Below, in pieces: positions 18,500 to 25,838 of a stretch of 64,000 nt of DNA. The number at the start of each line of letters is the position of its first letter. Positions within the stretch are counted from its first letter, which is position 1. The translations under genes and the position numbers were made by a program. Origin of the DNA: Candidatus Atribacteria bacterium (GTDB taxonomy: Bacteria; Atribacterota; JS1; SB-45; 34-128); the NCBI GenBank assembly GCA_003451675.1, contig DMCY01000053.1, positions 49,817-113,816 on the forward strand, given 5' to 3'. The notes under the pieces are model-generated. The model was not told the origin of the DNA, did not search any database, and saw only the letters and a list, made by a program, of their open reading frames with translations.

Positions 18500-21490
18500 A
18501 TGACTGAATCAATGAAAATTGAAGAATTGAAGAATTATGGTATACCTTCTCATATTGTAAACATCTTGGAAAAACATTACTCACCTGATTTGCTGCCGAT
18601 ACAGGAGGAGGCGGTGAAAAATTATGGGATTTTGAATTGGGGGGAAAATGAGATTCACCCTCACCCTGCTCTCTCCCCTCAAGGGCGAGGGAAAAAAGAA
18701 GAAGGGAATGACATAAATGGGAGCAATGACAAAGGTAAAAATCTTCTGGTTATCGCCCCAACATCTTCAGGAAAAACCTTCATCGGAGAAATGGCTGCAA
18801 TAACTCAGGCCATTCATCTTCAAAAAACCATTTATTTAGTTCCTTTAAGAGCACTGGCTGATGAAAAATATAGGCATTTTAAAAACCTCTACAGTCAATA
18901 CGGAATAGATATGGTCATCTCTACCCGTGACCGGAGTGAAGATGACCAAAATATCATCTCCGGAGATTATGATATTGCGGTAATGGCCTATGAAAAATTT
19001 AATTACTTTTGTTTGATGTGTCCTCGTTTTTTAGAAATTGTTTCTTTGGTCATCATCGATGAAATGCAGTTGATTAATGACTTAAAATGGGGTCCCCTGC
19101 TGGAAAGTATGGTAAACCATATCGATACAAAGAATAAAAATATTAAGATTATCGCCCTTTCAGCTTTTATTGAAAATCAAGAAGCTCTCTTAAGGTGGTT
19201 TCCTGCACGAATCCTTATTTCCTATCAACGACCGGTGGAACTGCGTAAAGGAATGGTGAGGGATGGTGTCTTTGAATATATTACTTCAAAAAAGAAGGAA
19301 AATTTTAAAAAAGAAGTATTTTTTAAACCGGAAGCAGTTCGTGATAATTATTTTAAGGATTATCTATTGGAGACAGTGAAACATCTGTTAAAACAGGGAG
19401 AATCGGTCTTGATATTTTTTGCAACCTGTGAAGAAACGCAAAAATGGGCTAAGTGGCTGGCGTCTCAATTAGAAAGCCCTGCCGCATCTTGTGCATTAAA
19501 AGAGTTGAAGGAAATGGAAGAAACTCTTTCCCGAGATGAGTTGAAAGAGACCTTAAAAAAAGGTATTGCCTATTATAATAAGAACCTATCATGGGAAGAA
19601 AGAAATTTGATTGAGACTTACCAAAAGGAGGGGGAAATAAAGGTTATCTGTGCTACCAGCATCATGGCCATGGGTATCAATCTTCATTTTAAGAATGTGA
19701 TTATTGCCCTGGATAAAATATATAATGATGAAGGAAATTACCCTCCTAACTATCGAACCAGCCTTACCTTTTCTGCTATTGAAAATATGAGCGGAAGAGC
19801 CGGAGCATTAGAGTTTGGGAGGGTCATTTTTCTGGCTCATTCCCTACTCTTTCAGATTATTTACCAGAATCTTTATTTTAAATATTTAAAAAATAATAAT
19901 TGCAAATATAAGGCAAATAAACAGTTGTTAAATGTTGACAATGATTTAATTACTTATCTTCTAAGATTAGCAGTAAATATAAAACTTAATTATGAAAATT
20001 TAAAGAGTCATTTAAAGAAAGAGGAATTTGTTTCTTTAAAAAGTCAGAGTAAATTCGAAGATAATAATTTCCTTTCCGGTTACTGGAAGTTTGTTTTTAA
20101 TAAGGCAAATATTGATAAAAGAATAGAAAAAGCCTTGAATATTTTAAAAGGAAACAGATTGATTAGGATGGATAAAAATGGTGTTCTGTTCCCTACCGGT
20201 AGCGGTATTTTAATAGCTGCCAAGAGAATTAAAGTTGAAACTTTTCTGTTTTTTAAGTCCTGGTTGGGATATTGTAAAAATGGAGATATTAGTATTCTGG
20301 AGATTCTTTTTGTATTGGCTTTAAGCCCTGATGGTAAAGCTTTACCTATCCCCTTTTCTCAAGCTATTAGAGATGATTATAAAAAAGGGATTTATCAATA
20401 TGGTTGTAAAAAAAGTTACTGGAATAAACTCTTACATCTGATATTCGAACAGGGTGATGAAGATAAGAAGCTTTTTCGAGAAAATATTTTAATTAAAAAA
20501 GAGAAAGAAGGGATTACTTCTTTGGAGGATGACATCACCTTTATGAAGACTCATTTATTATATGATTTGGTAGAGGGAAAAAAGAACGTTAAGGAAATTG
20601 AGGAGGAATATGGTCTTTACCGGGGTTGTATCTATAGATTGGGGAAAGGTTTTTCCTGGTTAGCAGATTGTCTGTCAGCGATTGCAGAAGGTATGGGCTG
20701 GGAGAAAAAACTAAATGAAGATTTAAATAAAATAAGGATGTTATCCAACAGATTAGTAGAAGGAGTACAGGAAGAGGGAGCAAATTTAGCCCTGCTGTAT
20801 ATTCCCGGTTTAAGCCGATACTATATTAGAAGGTTGGTAGGGGCGGGATATAGGGATGAGAATTCTTTGAGGAATGCGAGTGAGGGTAAATTAGGTAAAT
20901 TGATTCCAAAAAGATTAGTTCAAAGAATTCTAAGAAGAATGAAAGAAGAAAATAATCACCAGAAAATGCTGAAAGTAAAATGGATGGTGAAAGATGAAAA
21001 CCGTGATAAGCCCGGATCGGCAATCCTCCCCTCTCCACTAAAAACCACAAGTACTACTTCGACATCTCATAACTTACAAACCGTATCCGTAAGTTCTCCG
21101 TCGATAACTGAAAACCCGAATTCTAATCTAAAACCTAAAAACCAAAAGCCAAAAACTGTACTTGAAATCTCCCTCAACCGCCCGGACAGAATAATCTTTA
21201 TAGGGGAAAAGATTGAGGTAACTGCTACAGAATTTTCTTTAATTCATCTCTTGGCCCAACACAACAGGCAAGTAATGAGCTATGAGAGTATTGTAAAGAA
21301 ACTATGGGGAGCAAGAACTGAGGCAATCTATACCCGAATAATTCAGCATATATGCAAATTTAGAAAAAATATTTTAAATACAATTGGTAATAACCAAACA
21401 AATAGAGAAAAAATTCGGGATATATTAAAAGTAGTACCCGGAAGAGGTGTAATGTTAAATATAAATGATAAGGAACTAAAAATAAATTAA
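18500..21490 (+). CDS. Ski2/Hel308-like superfamily 2 helicase with C-terminal OmpR-type winged helix
   Basis: 996 residues; ATG at 18500 after AAAGAAAGGA. A Q-motif-like LLPIQEEAV precedes motif I APTSSGKT (86-93). Motif II is DEMQ (187-190), followed by LSAF, SIMAMGINL and NMSGRAGALEFG (motif VI). A helix-hairpin-helix-like segment (LLYIPGLSRYYIRRLVGAGY) matches the Hel308 ratchet/HhH region. From ~890 a Trans_reg_C-like winged helix appears: EKIEVTATEFSLIHLLAQH, YESIVKKLWG, VPGRGVMLNI. Residues ~50-80 (HPHPALSPQGRGKK) are encoded by an inserted dispersed repeat between the Q motif and motif I. An ATP-dependent DNA helicase that can also bind specific DNA is the inference; it may serve replication of the accessory module. 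No partner methylase is adjacent. Confidence 0.85.
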   Translation: MTESMKIEELKNYGIPSHIVNILEKHYSPDLLPIQEEAVKNYGILNWGENEIHPHPALSPQGRGKKEEGNDINGSNDKGKNLLVIAPTSSGKTFIGEMAAITQAIHLQKTIYLVPLRALADEKYRHFKNLYSQYGIDMVISTRDRSEDDQNIISGDYDIAVMAYEKFNYFCLMCPRFLEIVSLVIIDEMQLINDLKWGPLLESMVNHIDTKNKNIKIIALSAFIENQEALLRWFPARILISYQRPVELRKGMVRDGVFEYITSKKKENFKKEVFFKPEAVRDNYFKDYLLETVKHLLKQGESVLIFFATCEETQKWAKWLASQLESPAASCALKELKEMEETLSRDELKETLKKGIAYYNKNLSWEERNLIETYQKEGEIKVICATSIMAMGINLHFKNVIIALDKIYNDEGNYPPNYRTSLTFSAIENMSGRAGALEFGRVIFLAHSLLFQIIYQNLYFKYLKNNNCKYKANKQLLNVDNDLITYLLRLAVNIKLNYENLKSHLKKEEFVSLKSQSKFEDNNFLSGYWKFVFNKANIDKRIEKALNILKGNRLIRMDKNGVLFPTGSGILIAAKRIKVETFLFFKSWLGYCKNGDISILEILFVLALSPDGKALPIPFSQAIRDDYKKGIYQYGCKKSYWNKLLHLIFEQGDEDKKLFRENILIKKEKEGITSLEDDITFMKTHLLYDLVEGKKNVKEIEEEYGLYRGCIYRLGKGFSWLADCLSAIAEGMGWEKKLNEDLNKIRMLSNRLVEGVQEEGANLALLYIPGLSRYYIRRLVGAGYRDENSLRNASEGKLGKLIPKRLVQRILRRMKEENNHQKMLKVKWMVKDENRDKPGSAILPSPLKTTSTTSTSHNLQTVSVSSPSITENPNSNLKPKNQKPKTVLEISLNRPDRIIFIGEKIEVTATEFSLIHLLAQHNRQVMSYESIVKKLWGARTEAIYTRIIQHICKFRKNILNTIGNNQTNREKIRDILKVVPGRGVMLNINDKELKIN

Positions 21491-21559
21491 TAAACAGTAG
21501 GACAGGCATCTCGTCTGCCTATTATTAAAAAATATAAATTAATCAAATTTAAATCTTTA

Positions 21560-21595
21560 AATCCGAACAATCAAAATGGTTGTTCGGATTTTTTA
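21560..21595 (+). terminator. Intrinsic terminator after the helicase gene
   Basis: 11-bp perfect stem AATCCGAACAA / TTGTTCGGATT with a 9-nt loop and TTTTTT tail, ~70 nt after the helicase stop. Confidence 0.85.
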
Positions 21596-21616
21596 TTTTC
21601 AGATTAACTTCGGATA

Positions 21617-21660
21617 AAAATAAATCGAAAATAAATCAAAAACAAATGGAAAACAAATCG
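21617..21660 (+). repeat. Four tandem 11-bp iteron-like repeats
   Basis: Four contiguous 11-mers: AAAATAAATCG, AAAATAAATCA, AAAACAAATGG, AAAACAAATCG, followed by a partial AAATC. The period of about one helical turn, the AT-richness and the position 160 nt before a replication-initiator-like gene fit an iteron origin. No DnaA box was seen beside it. The rest of the 332-nt gap carries the terminator at 21560, a GTTAGCTGGTTAATTGG tract (21701-21719) and a half copy of the CGGGGTGGATGAATCCGCC repeat (21741-21768). Confidence 0.5.
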
Positions 21661-21822
21661 AAATCTTATTACAACAAATTTTTACTATGATTTAATAAGT
21701 TAGTTAGCTGGTTAATTGGCTTACCGGTCGTAAAGAAACAGACGGGGTGGATGAATCCGCCCCCTACAAAGAACTGAAAACCGTAAACCGAAAATCGTTT
21801 TTGACTAAGGAGGAAGAAATAC

Positions 21823-22872
21823 ATGCAAAGAGAAAGGCAAAACAAGCGGAGTAAACCGGGTGAAGAAAAAAAAGAAGGCTACATCATTGTCACCAACCAC
21901 TTCCTAAAGAAATGGGTCAGTATATTAGGGGTAGGTCCTGTGGTGCTCTATCAGGAACTGCTTACTTACTGCCATAAAGGAAAAGTTATGGCCTGGCCGA
22001 CCATAGATTCTCTTTGTAAGCAGATGGGGATAGCTAAAACTACCTTGCTTAGATACCAGAATACCCTGCTTAAATTCGGTCTGATTAAAAATATCAGAAG
22101 GGCTAAATCTACTACCGGTCATTATAGAAATAATATCTATCAGATTACTCCTCTGGAAGAGCTCTCAGGGCCTCCGGATCCGGATAAAATAATAGATTTT
22201 ATTGGTAGCAAAATGAAACCTGATAGGTATCAAAATGATACCTCTATTGGTAGCAATATGAAACTTTCTTTGGTATCAAAACGCTACCCTAACAATACCA
22301 ATCTTAACATTACCAATTCAACAGCAGCAACAAAGAGAGAAAAAGAGGCTGTTGTTGCTGTTAATTTTAAAAAATTAAAAGAGAAAGGAGAAGAAAGAAT
22401 GCAAGTAATAAGAGAACGGTTAAGGGATTTAGATTTTGAGGAGGAATTTATGGAAAAGATATTAAAAGAATATTCGACCAAGAAGATTGAAGAGAAGTTA
22501 GATTTGCTGTTGGAGAAGAAAAATATTAAAAATCCTGCAGGCTGGTTGAGAAGCGCACTAAAAAATGATTACCGGGGAGAGGAACCGGAGTCTCGGCCAA
22601 TACCTCACCCCCACCTTAATCCTCCCCCCTCGAAGGGGGAGGAGACAAGAAGGATGGATTCCCGCTTTCGCGGGAATGACATAATACCCAATGTCATTGC
22701 GAACGACCGCAGGGAGTGTGGCAATCCCAAGCATGTCAATCTCGATTCCCTACTCCCCTCTCCCCTGGAGGGAGAGGGTCAGGGTGAGGGGGATAAAATC
22801 CTCTCCACTGAAGAAGCAAGAGAACGGTTTCATTCTCTAAGAGAAAAATTAATGGTAATGGATTCACCTTAA
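21823..22872 (+). CDS. Replication-initiator-like winged-helix/DnaD-tail protein
   Basis: 349 residues; ATG after AAGGAGGAAG. The N-terminal winged HTH (25-125) reads FLKKWVSILGVGPVVLYQEL and SLCKQMGIAKTTLLRYQNTL, as in plasmid and phage replication or helicase-loader proteins. A Ser/Thr-rich linker follows. A DnaD-like C-terminal motif ends KKNIKNPAGWLRSALKNDY at ~245. Residues ~260-326 are encoded by four back-to-back dispersed repeats (see 22606-22795) and have no relation to the family. Just upstream are four iteron-like repeats. Role as initiator for an integrated element is inferred; a transcription regulator is the alternative. Confidence 0.65.
   Translation: MQRERQNKRSKPGEEKKEGYIIVTNHFLKKWVSILGVGPVVLYQELLTYCHKGKVMAWPTIDSLCKQMGIAKTTLLRYQNTLLKFGLIKNIRRAKSTTGHYRNNIYQITPLEELSGPPDPDKIIDFIGSKMKPDRYQNDTSIGSNMKLSLVSKRYPNNTNLNITNSTAATKREKEAVVAVNFKKLKEKGEERMQVIRERLRDLDFEEEFMEKILKEYSTKKIEEKLDLLLEKKNIKNPAGWLRSALKNDYRGEEPESRPIPHPHLNPPPSKGEETRRMDSRFRGNDIIPNVIANDRRECGNPKHVNLDSLLPSPLEGEGQGEGDKILSTEEARERFHSLREKLMVMDSP
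22606..22795. repeat. Cluster of four dispersed repeats inside a coding region
   Basis: In order: a CACCCCCACCTTAATCC...GGGGGAGGAG element (22606-22643), GGATTCCCGCTTTCGCGGG (22653-22681), TGTCATTGCGAACGACCGC...GGCAATCCC (22691-22729), and CTCCCCTGGAGGGAGAGGG (22759-22795). Each family has intergenic copies elsewhere (e.g. 25253, 59435, 60681). All four are read through in frame by the initiator-like gene. Confidence 0.75.
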
Positions 22873-22911
22873 TCTAAATCATAGGACGGGGGGAAGCTTA
22901 TCTTTCTGAAT

Positions 22912-22970
22912 GTAGGGGCTTGATTCATCAAGTCCGAAAAAGGACGGGGCGGATGAATCCGCCCCCTACA
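22912..22970. repeat. GTAGGGGCTTGATTCATCAAG / GATGAATCCGCCCCCTAC repeat (full copy)
   Basis: Two small palindromic halves, each ending in GTAGGGG or CCCCTAC, give a ~58-bp element. Full or near-full copies: 23835-23890, 44871-44928, 59571-59633, 60783-60842. Half copies: 21741, 54613, 60754. Confidence 0.75.
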
Positions 22971-23009
22971 AAAAACTGAAAACTATTTTCGACTGAAAGG
23001 AGAAAATTT

Positions 23010-23324
23010 ATGTCCGAACTAAAAGAATTAATCACTCGTGCCAAACAGAGAAAGGTAAAGGCGATGGAGGAACTGTTCAATCAATTTAAGCCATTATTAA
23101 AATCGAGAGCCAAAAGATATTCCCGAATAGGCCTGGAATATGATGATGTTTTTCAGCAGGGGGCACTGCTTTTTATCCTGGCTGTCTATGATTATAAAGA
23201 ACAGCCTCCGGTTACTTTTGCCGGTTACCTAAAGAAAGTGATTGACTGGAGACTATGGCTCTATTACCAGAAATACCTTAAGCAAAAAATAGAAATCTCC
23301 TCTGGTTTAAAAATAAGTGATTGA
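23010..23324 (+). CDS. Sigma-70 region 2-like protein (half sigma factor)
   Basis: 104 residues with a strong ribosome site (GAAAGGAG). The sequence MEELFNQFKPLLKSRAKRYS, LEYDDVFQQGALLFILAVYDY and FAGYLKKVIDWRLWLYYQKYL matches sigma-70 region 2 (core-binding and -10 recognition), then stops. Region 4 is in the next gene, 53 nt downstream. The arrangement parallels the two-subunit sigma YvrI/RsoA of Bacillus and the UviA/TcdR-like group. It probably directs RNA polymerase to promoters of the following DUF1659-YvrJ cassette. Confidence 0.75.
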   Translation: MSELKELITRAKQRKVKAMEELFNQFKPLLKSRAKRYSRIGLEYDDVFQQGALLFILAVYDYKEQPPVTFAGYLKKVIDWRLWLYYQKYLKQKIEISSGLKISD

Positions 23325-23331
23325 GACTTGC

Positions 23332-23358
23332 AAGGGCGTATTGCAATACGCCCCTACC
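23332..23358. repeat. AGGGCGTATTGCAATACGCCCCTAC palindrome
   Basis: A perfect palindromic core (GGGCGTATTGCAATACGCCC). Relatives lie at 24766-24794 and 59392-59414. It sits between the two sigma halves and supplies a spurious N-terminal extension to the downstream frame. Confidence 0.7.
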
Positions 23359-23377
23359 AAATATCGTAAGGAGGATA

Positions 23378-23587
23378 ATGCTTTTGAATAGATTAGAAAA
23401 TATCTTACAGGAAGTAGATATGGAAAAAGGTTATGAACGTTTAACCATAAAAGAGAGAAACATTATCTCTCTATATTATCTGGAAGGATACAAGGAAGAA
23501 GAAATCGCCAGATTTTATGGAGTAAGCCAACAGGCAGTAAACAAAAGCAGAAAAAAGGGAATAAATAAACTCATGATTGTGTTTTAA
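23378..23587 (+). CDS. Sigma-70 region 4-like protein (half sigma factor)
   Basis: 69 residues from ATG 23378, which follows AAGGAGG; a TTG two codons later has better spacing. The frame is open back to 23321 but that part is repeat-derived. LTIKERNIISLYYLEGYKEEEIARFYGVSQQAVNKSRKKG is split as a helix-turn-helix: KERNIISLYYLEGYKEEEIA then RFYGVSQQAVNKSRKKG. This is sigma region 4 (-35 recognition). It likely works with the region 2 protein upstream as a two-piece sigma factor. It could alternatively be an autonomous HTH regulator. Confidence 0.75.
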   Translation: MLLNRLENILQEVDMEKGYERLTIKERNIISLYYLEGYKEEEIARFYGVSQQAVNKSRKKGINKLMIVF

Positions 23588-23983
23588 AAAATACGGGCAA
23601 AAGAAAGTATTAAAGAATATTTAAAAATATTTATATGGTAGGTTGTAAAATAACCCTTTTTTCTTTTCTATATAAGTAGAGGGGTAAATTAGTCGTTAGT
23701 GAATAGTCGTTAGTCGTTAGCCGGAAAAATGAGAAAAAATAGGAGCGGACTAATAACCATAAGCTAAAAACAGTAACCAGTAATGAGTGACAAGTAATAG
23801 GTAACCCTTGATTAGCCTGAAAGTCAAGGTAAAGGTAGGGGCTCGATTCATCGAGCCCGCTAAGACGGGTCAGATAAATCCGACCCCTACCAGATACAAC
23901 TTGCGATTTACATTTTAAAACTTGAATGCAAATCCTTAATTACTCATTACCCCTCAATTAATCAGAAAGGAGGTGAAATATAA
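23588..23983. other. Intergenic region: repeats, possible promoter zone of the DUF1659 cassette
   Basis: No gene. A weak GGTT/AACC hairpin with a TTTTTTCTTTT tail at 23641-23668 may terminate the sigma genes. Next come TTAGTCGTTAGTGAATAG tracts (23693-23722) and a full copy of the GTAGGGG-type repeat (23835-23890). The DUF1659 ribosome site (AAAGGAGGTG) ends the gap. Any promoter used by the split sigma should lie here, but I see no housekeeping -35/-10. Confidence 0.5.
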
Positions 23984-24211
23984 ATGGCCACAGTAGTAAC
24001 CGTTCCCCGTGATTCAAGCTTACAGTTAAGGTTAGTAGTAGGCACTAATCCGGAAACCGGAGCACCTATCGTTAATAGCAAAACCTTTAACAAGATTAAA
24101 TCTACTGCTATCGAACAGGATGCCTATGATGTAGCTACCGCTTTAGTAGGCTTGCAGAAGTACACTGTAGATGAAGTCAGATTCGAAAAAGAATCCCAAC
24201 TTACGGAGTAG
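23984..24211 (+). CDS. DUF1659 family protein
   Basis: 75 residues, strong ribosome site. The sequence matches the DUF1659 pattern: LQLRLVVGTNPETGAPIVNS, KTFNKIKSTAIEQDAYDVA, ALVGLQKYTVDEVRF. The function is unknown; members are small, probably beta-alpha proteins almost always next to DUF2922 and YvrJ genes in Firmicutes. No signal peptide or transmembrane segment. Confidence 0.85.
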   Translation: MATVVTVPRDSSLQLRLVVGTNPETGAPIVNSKTFNKIKSTAIEQDAYDVATALVGLQKYTVDEVRFEKESQLTE

Positions 24212-24311
24212 CAAATTAGTCGTTAGTGAATAGTGAATAGTCGTTAGCCAGAAAAAACAAGAAAGTAAAAATTAAAATAAATTAATCAATTAACCTTTCC
24301 CAATTGGCAGA

Positions 24312-24360
24312 TGTCATTCCCGCGGTTCCCTCTGTCATTCCCATGAAAATGGGAATCCAA
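24312..24360. repeat. TGTCATTCCCGCG-type repeats, tandem pair
   Basis: Two diverged units, ATGTCATTCCCGCGGTTCCC and TGTCATTCCC-ATGAAAATGGGAATCC, of the common TGTCATTCCCGCGAAAGCGGGAATCC family seen also at 54654-54711, 59435-59460 and 60933-60960. Confidence 0.65.
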
Positions 24361-24441
24361 AGCATTTAATACCCGCATTTATGAATCGGAGAATTGGTGA
24401 ATCGGTCAATTGGTTAATCGATAAGGAGGTGAAAAAATATA

Positions 24442-24714
24442 ATGGCCACCGAATTAGGAGAAGTAACCAGTTATAAGAGACTGTATATGCAGTTTAGAGA
24501 TAGTGCAGCTAAAACCATAAACCTAACCTTAAATAACCCCAAGAACGTAGATGATGGAGACTATGTGGACTTAGTTGCCCAGGATGCAGCAGTAGAAGGA
24601 GTGATGGATACGATCATCACCAAGAACATCTTCCATAATAACGGTAATGACTTAGTAGCTAAAGTAAATGCTCGGATACTTGATTACAAGTCTACTGATG
24701 TTATGGATGTGTAG
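24442..24714 (+). CDS. DUF2922 family protein
   Basis: 90 residues; ATG after AAGGAGGTG. Family pattern: RLYMQFRDSAAKTINLTLNN, DAAVEGVMDTIITKNIFHNN, GNDLVAKVNARILDYKSTDV. The function is unknown. DUF2922 and DUF1659 proteins co-occur and are both preceded here by unusually strong ribosome sites, which suggests high expression such as for a structural subunit. No export signal seen. Confidence 0.85.
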   Translation: MATELGEVTSYKRLYMQFRDSAAKTINLTLNNPKNVDDGDYVDLVAQDAAVEGVMDTIITKNIFHNNGNDLVAKVNARILDYKSTDVMDV

Positions 24715-24765
24715 GAAATAATGGTTAACCATTATTTCCAGTTTTTCGTTTATAGTTTTTAGTTT

Positions 24766-24794
24766 GTAGGGGCGTATGGCAATACGCCCCTACC
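24766..24794. repeat. GTAGGGGCGTATGGCAATACGCCCCTAC palindrome split copy
   Basis: A palindrome of GTAGGGGCGTAT and ATACGCCCCTAC, a second copy of the 23332 element, in the gap before the holin gene. Confidence 0.7.
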
Positions 24795-24836
24795 ACTTGC
24801 AACTTGAAACTATTTTCGACAGAAAGGAGAAAATTA

Positions 24837-25217
24837 ATGCTTGAAACTATTATATCTAAGTATCTATTAAATGCCCTGCTATTATCTTTAGTCTCTATCT
24901 TCTACAGTTTCTTAAAGAACAAATTAGGAGAAGATAGAGCAAGTACCATAAAAGAAGCCATCTTATCTTCTATGCTCTGGGCAGAAGAAGAGCTGGGGAT
25001 AGGAAACGGCAGCCAGAAATGGGAGATAGCCTGGAAGAAGTTGATAGAGATATTGGCTGATAAGAATATCAAATTAAGAAAATCGGAAGAAAAGACAGTA
25101 AAGACTATGATGAAGGCCAATGTGGGAAGGATTAATCAGCAGAGATATGATTTGTTATTGAAGAAAAAATTAATAAAAGATAAAGGCCCTATCCAACAGT
25201 CACTTATGACTAAATAA
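24837..25217 (+). CDS. Phage holin, LLH (superfamily 6) type
   Basis: 126 residues from ATG 24837 (ribosome site GAAAGGAG); the open frame extends to 24804 without support. One N-terminal transmembrane helix, YLLNALLLSLVSIFYSFL, is followed by a charged helical cytoplasmic domain (AEEELGIGNGSQKWEIAWKK). This topology and the WAEEELG...KW...L pattern fit the Holin_LLH family. It would permeabilise the membrane for release of the adjacent peptidase or protein cargo. Confidence 0.72.
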   Translation: MLETIISKYLLNALLLSLVSIFYSFLKNKLGEDRASTIKEAILSSMLWAEEELGIGNGSQKWEIAWKKLIEILADKNIKLRKSEEKTVKTMMKANVGRINQQRYDLLLKKKLIKDKGPIQQSLMTK

Positions 25218-25252
25218 ATTTCCGTAGGATAGGCGTCTCGCCTGTCTATGTA

Positions 25253-25291
25253 TCACCCCCACCTTAATCCTCCCCCTCAAGGGGGAGGAGA
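25253..25291. repeat. CACCCCCACCTTAATCC...GGGGGAGGAG repeat
   Basis: Near-identical to the copy embedded in the initiator-like gene at 22606-22643; here it is intergenic. It is followed by a GTTAATTGACCAATTGGTC inverted tract (25301-25331) just before the ribosome site of the peptidase gene. Confidence 0.75.
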
Positions 25292-25351
25292 TTGTAATTA
25301 GTTAATTGACCAATTGGTCAATTAACTAACGACTGAAAGGAGTTAGTTCAC

Positions 25352-25768
25352 ATGCAAATGCTAAATAGTATCAATAATTTGAAAGTAGCTAAAAATTTTA
25401 AATTATCCGAGTTTGCCTGTCCCTGCTGTAATCTGGTAATGTTACATCCCAAGCTGCTGGCTAAATTAGTAGAATTAAGAAATATTTTGGAAAAGCCAGT
25501 TTATATTACTTCCGGTTATCGCTGTTCGGGATATAACCGGAACGTGGGAGGAGTAGTAAACAGCTACCACCGTATCGGACTGGCAGCAGATATAAAGGTA
25601 AAAGATATTAGTTTAATTGAACTTTTAGAGATATGTGAAAATATTGGTTTTGGCGGAATCGGGTTCTATGAGAAGAAGAACTTCCTGCACTTAGATGTCC
25701 GACCTACCAAGAGGAGCAGGTGGAGGGAGGAAAAAAGGGGACACACTTTACTTTTCACCATGCATTAA
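25352..25768 (+). CDS. M15-family peptidase (endolysin-like D-Ala-D-Ala carboxypeptidase)
   Basis: 138 residues; start supported by GAAAGGAG. Peptidase_M15_3 signatures: NFKLSEFACPCC, a CxxC pair often seen at the N-terminus, then VYITSGYRCSGYNRNVGG, SYHRIGLAADIKV with the zinc ligands His and Asp, and HLDVRP with the second His. No signal peptide, so release would need the neighbouring holin-like proteins. The last ~10 residues (RGHTLLFTMH) are encoded by a repeat insertion at 25737, so the original C-terminus has been replaced. All zinc ligands lie upstream of it and should be intact. Confidence 0.85.
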   Translation: MQMLNSINNLKVAKNFKLSEFACPCCNLVMLHPKLLAKLVELRNILEKPVYITSGYRCSGYNRNVGGVVNSYHRIGLAADIKVKDISLIELLEICENIGFGGIGFYEKKNFLHLDVRPTKRSRWREEKRGHTLLFTMH

Positions 25769-25797
25769 ATGCGGGAATATAAAAGAAGAATGTCCCC
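25737..25797. repeat. MITE-like inverted repeat element (copy 2)
   Basis: GGGGACA at 25737 and TGTCCCC at 25791 flank the same interior as the 18096 copy (CACTTTACTTTTC, TGCGGGAATATAAAAGAAGA). It overlaps the 3' end of the M15 peptidase gene and provides its stop codon. Confidence 0.7.
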
Positions 25798-25838
25798 CTT
25801 TCCCCCCTTTTGGTTAACTTTTAGAAAGGAGGAAAATA

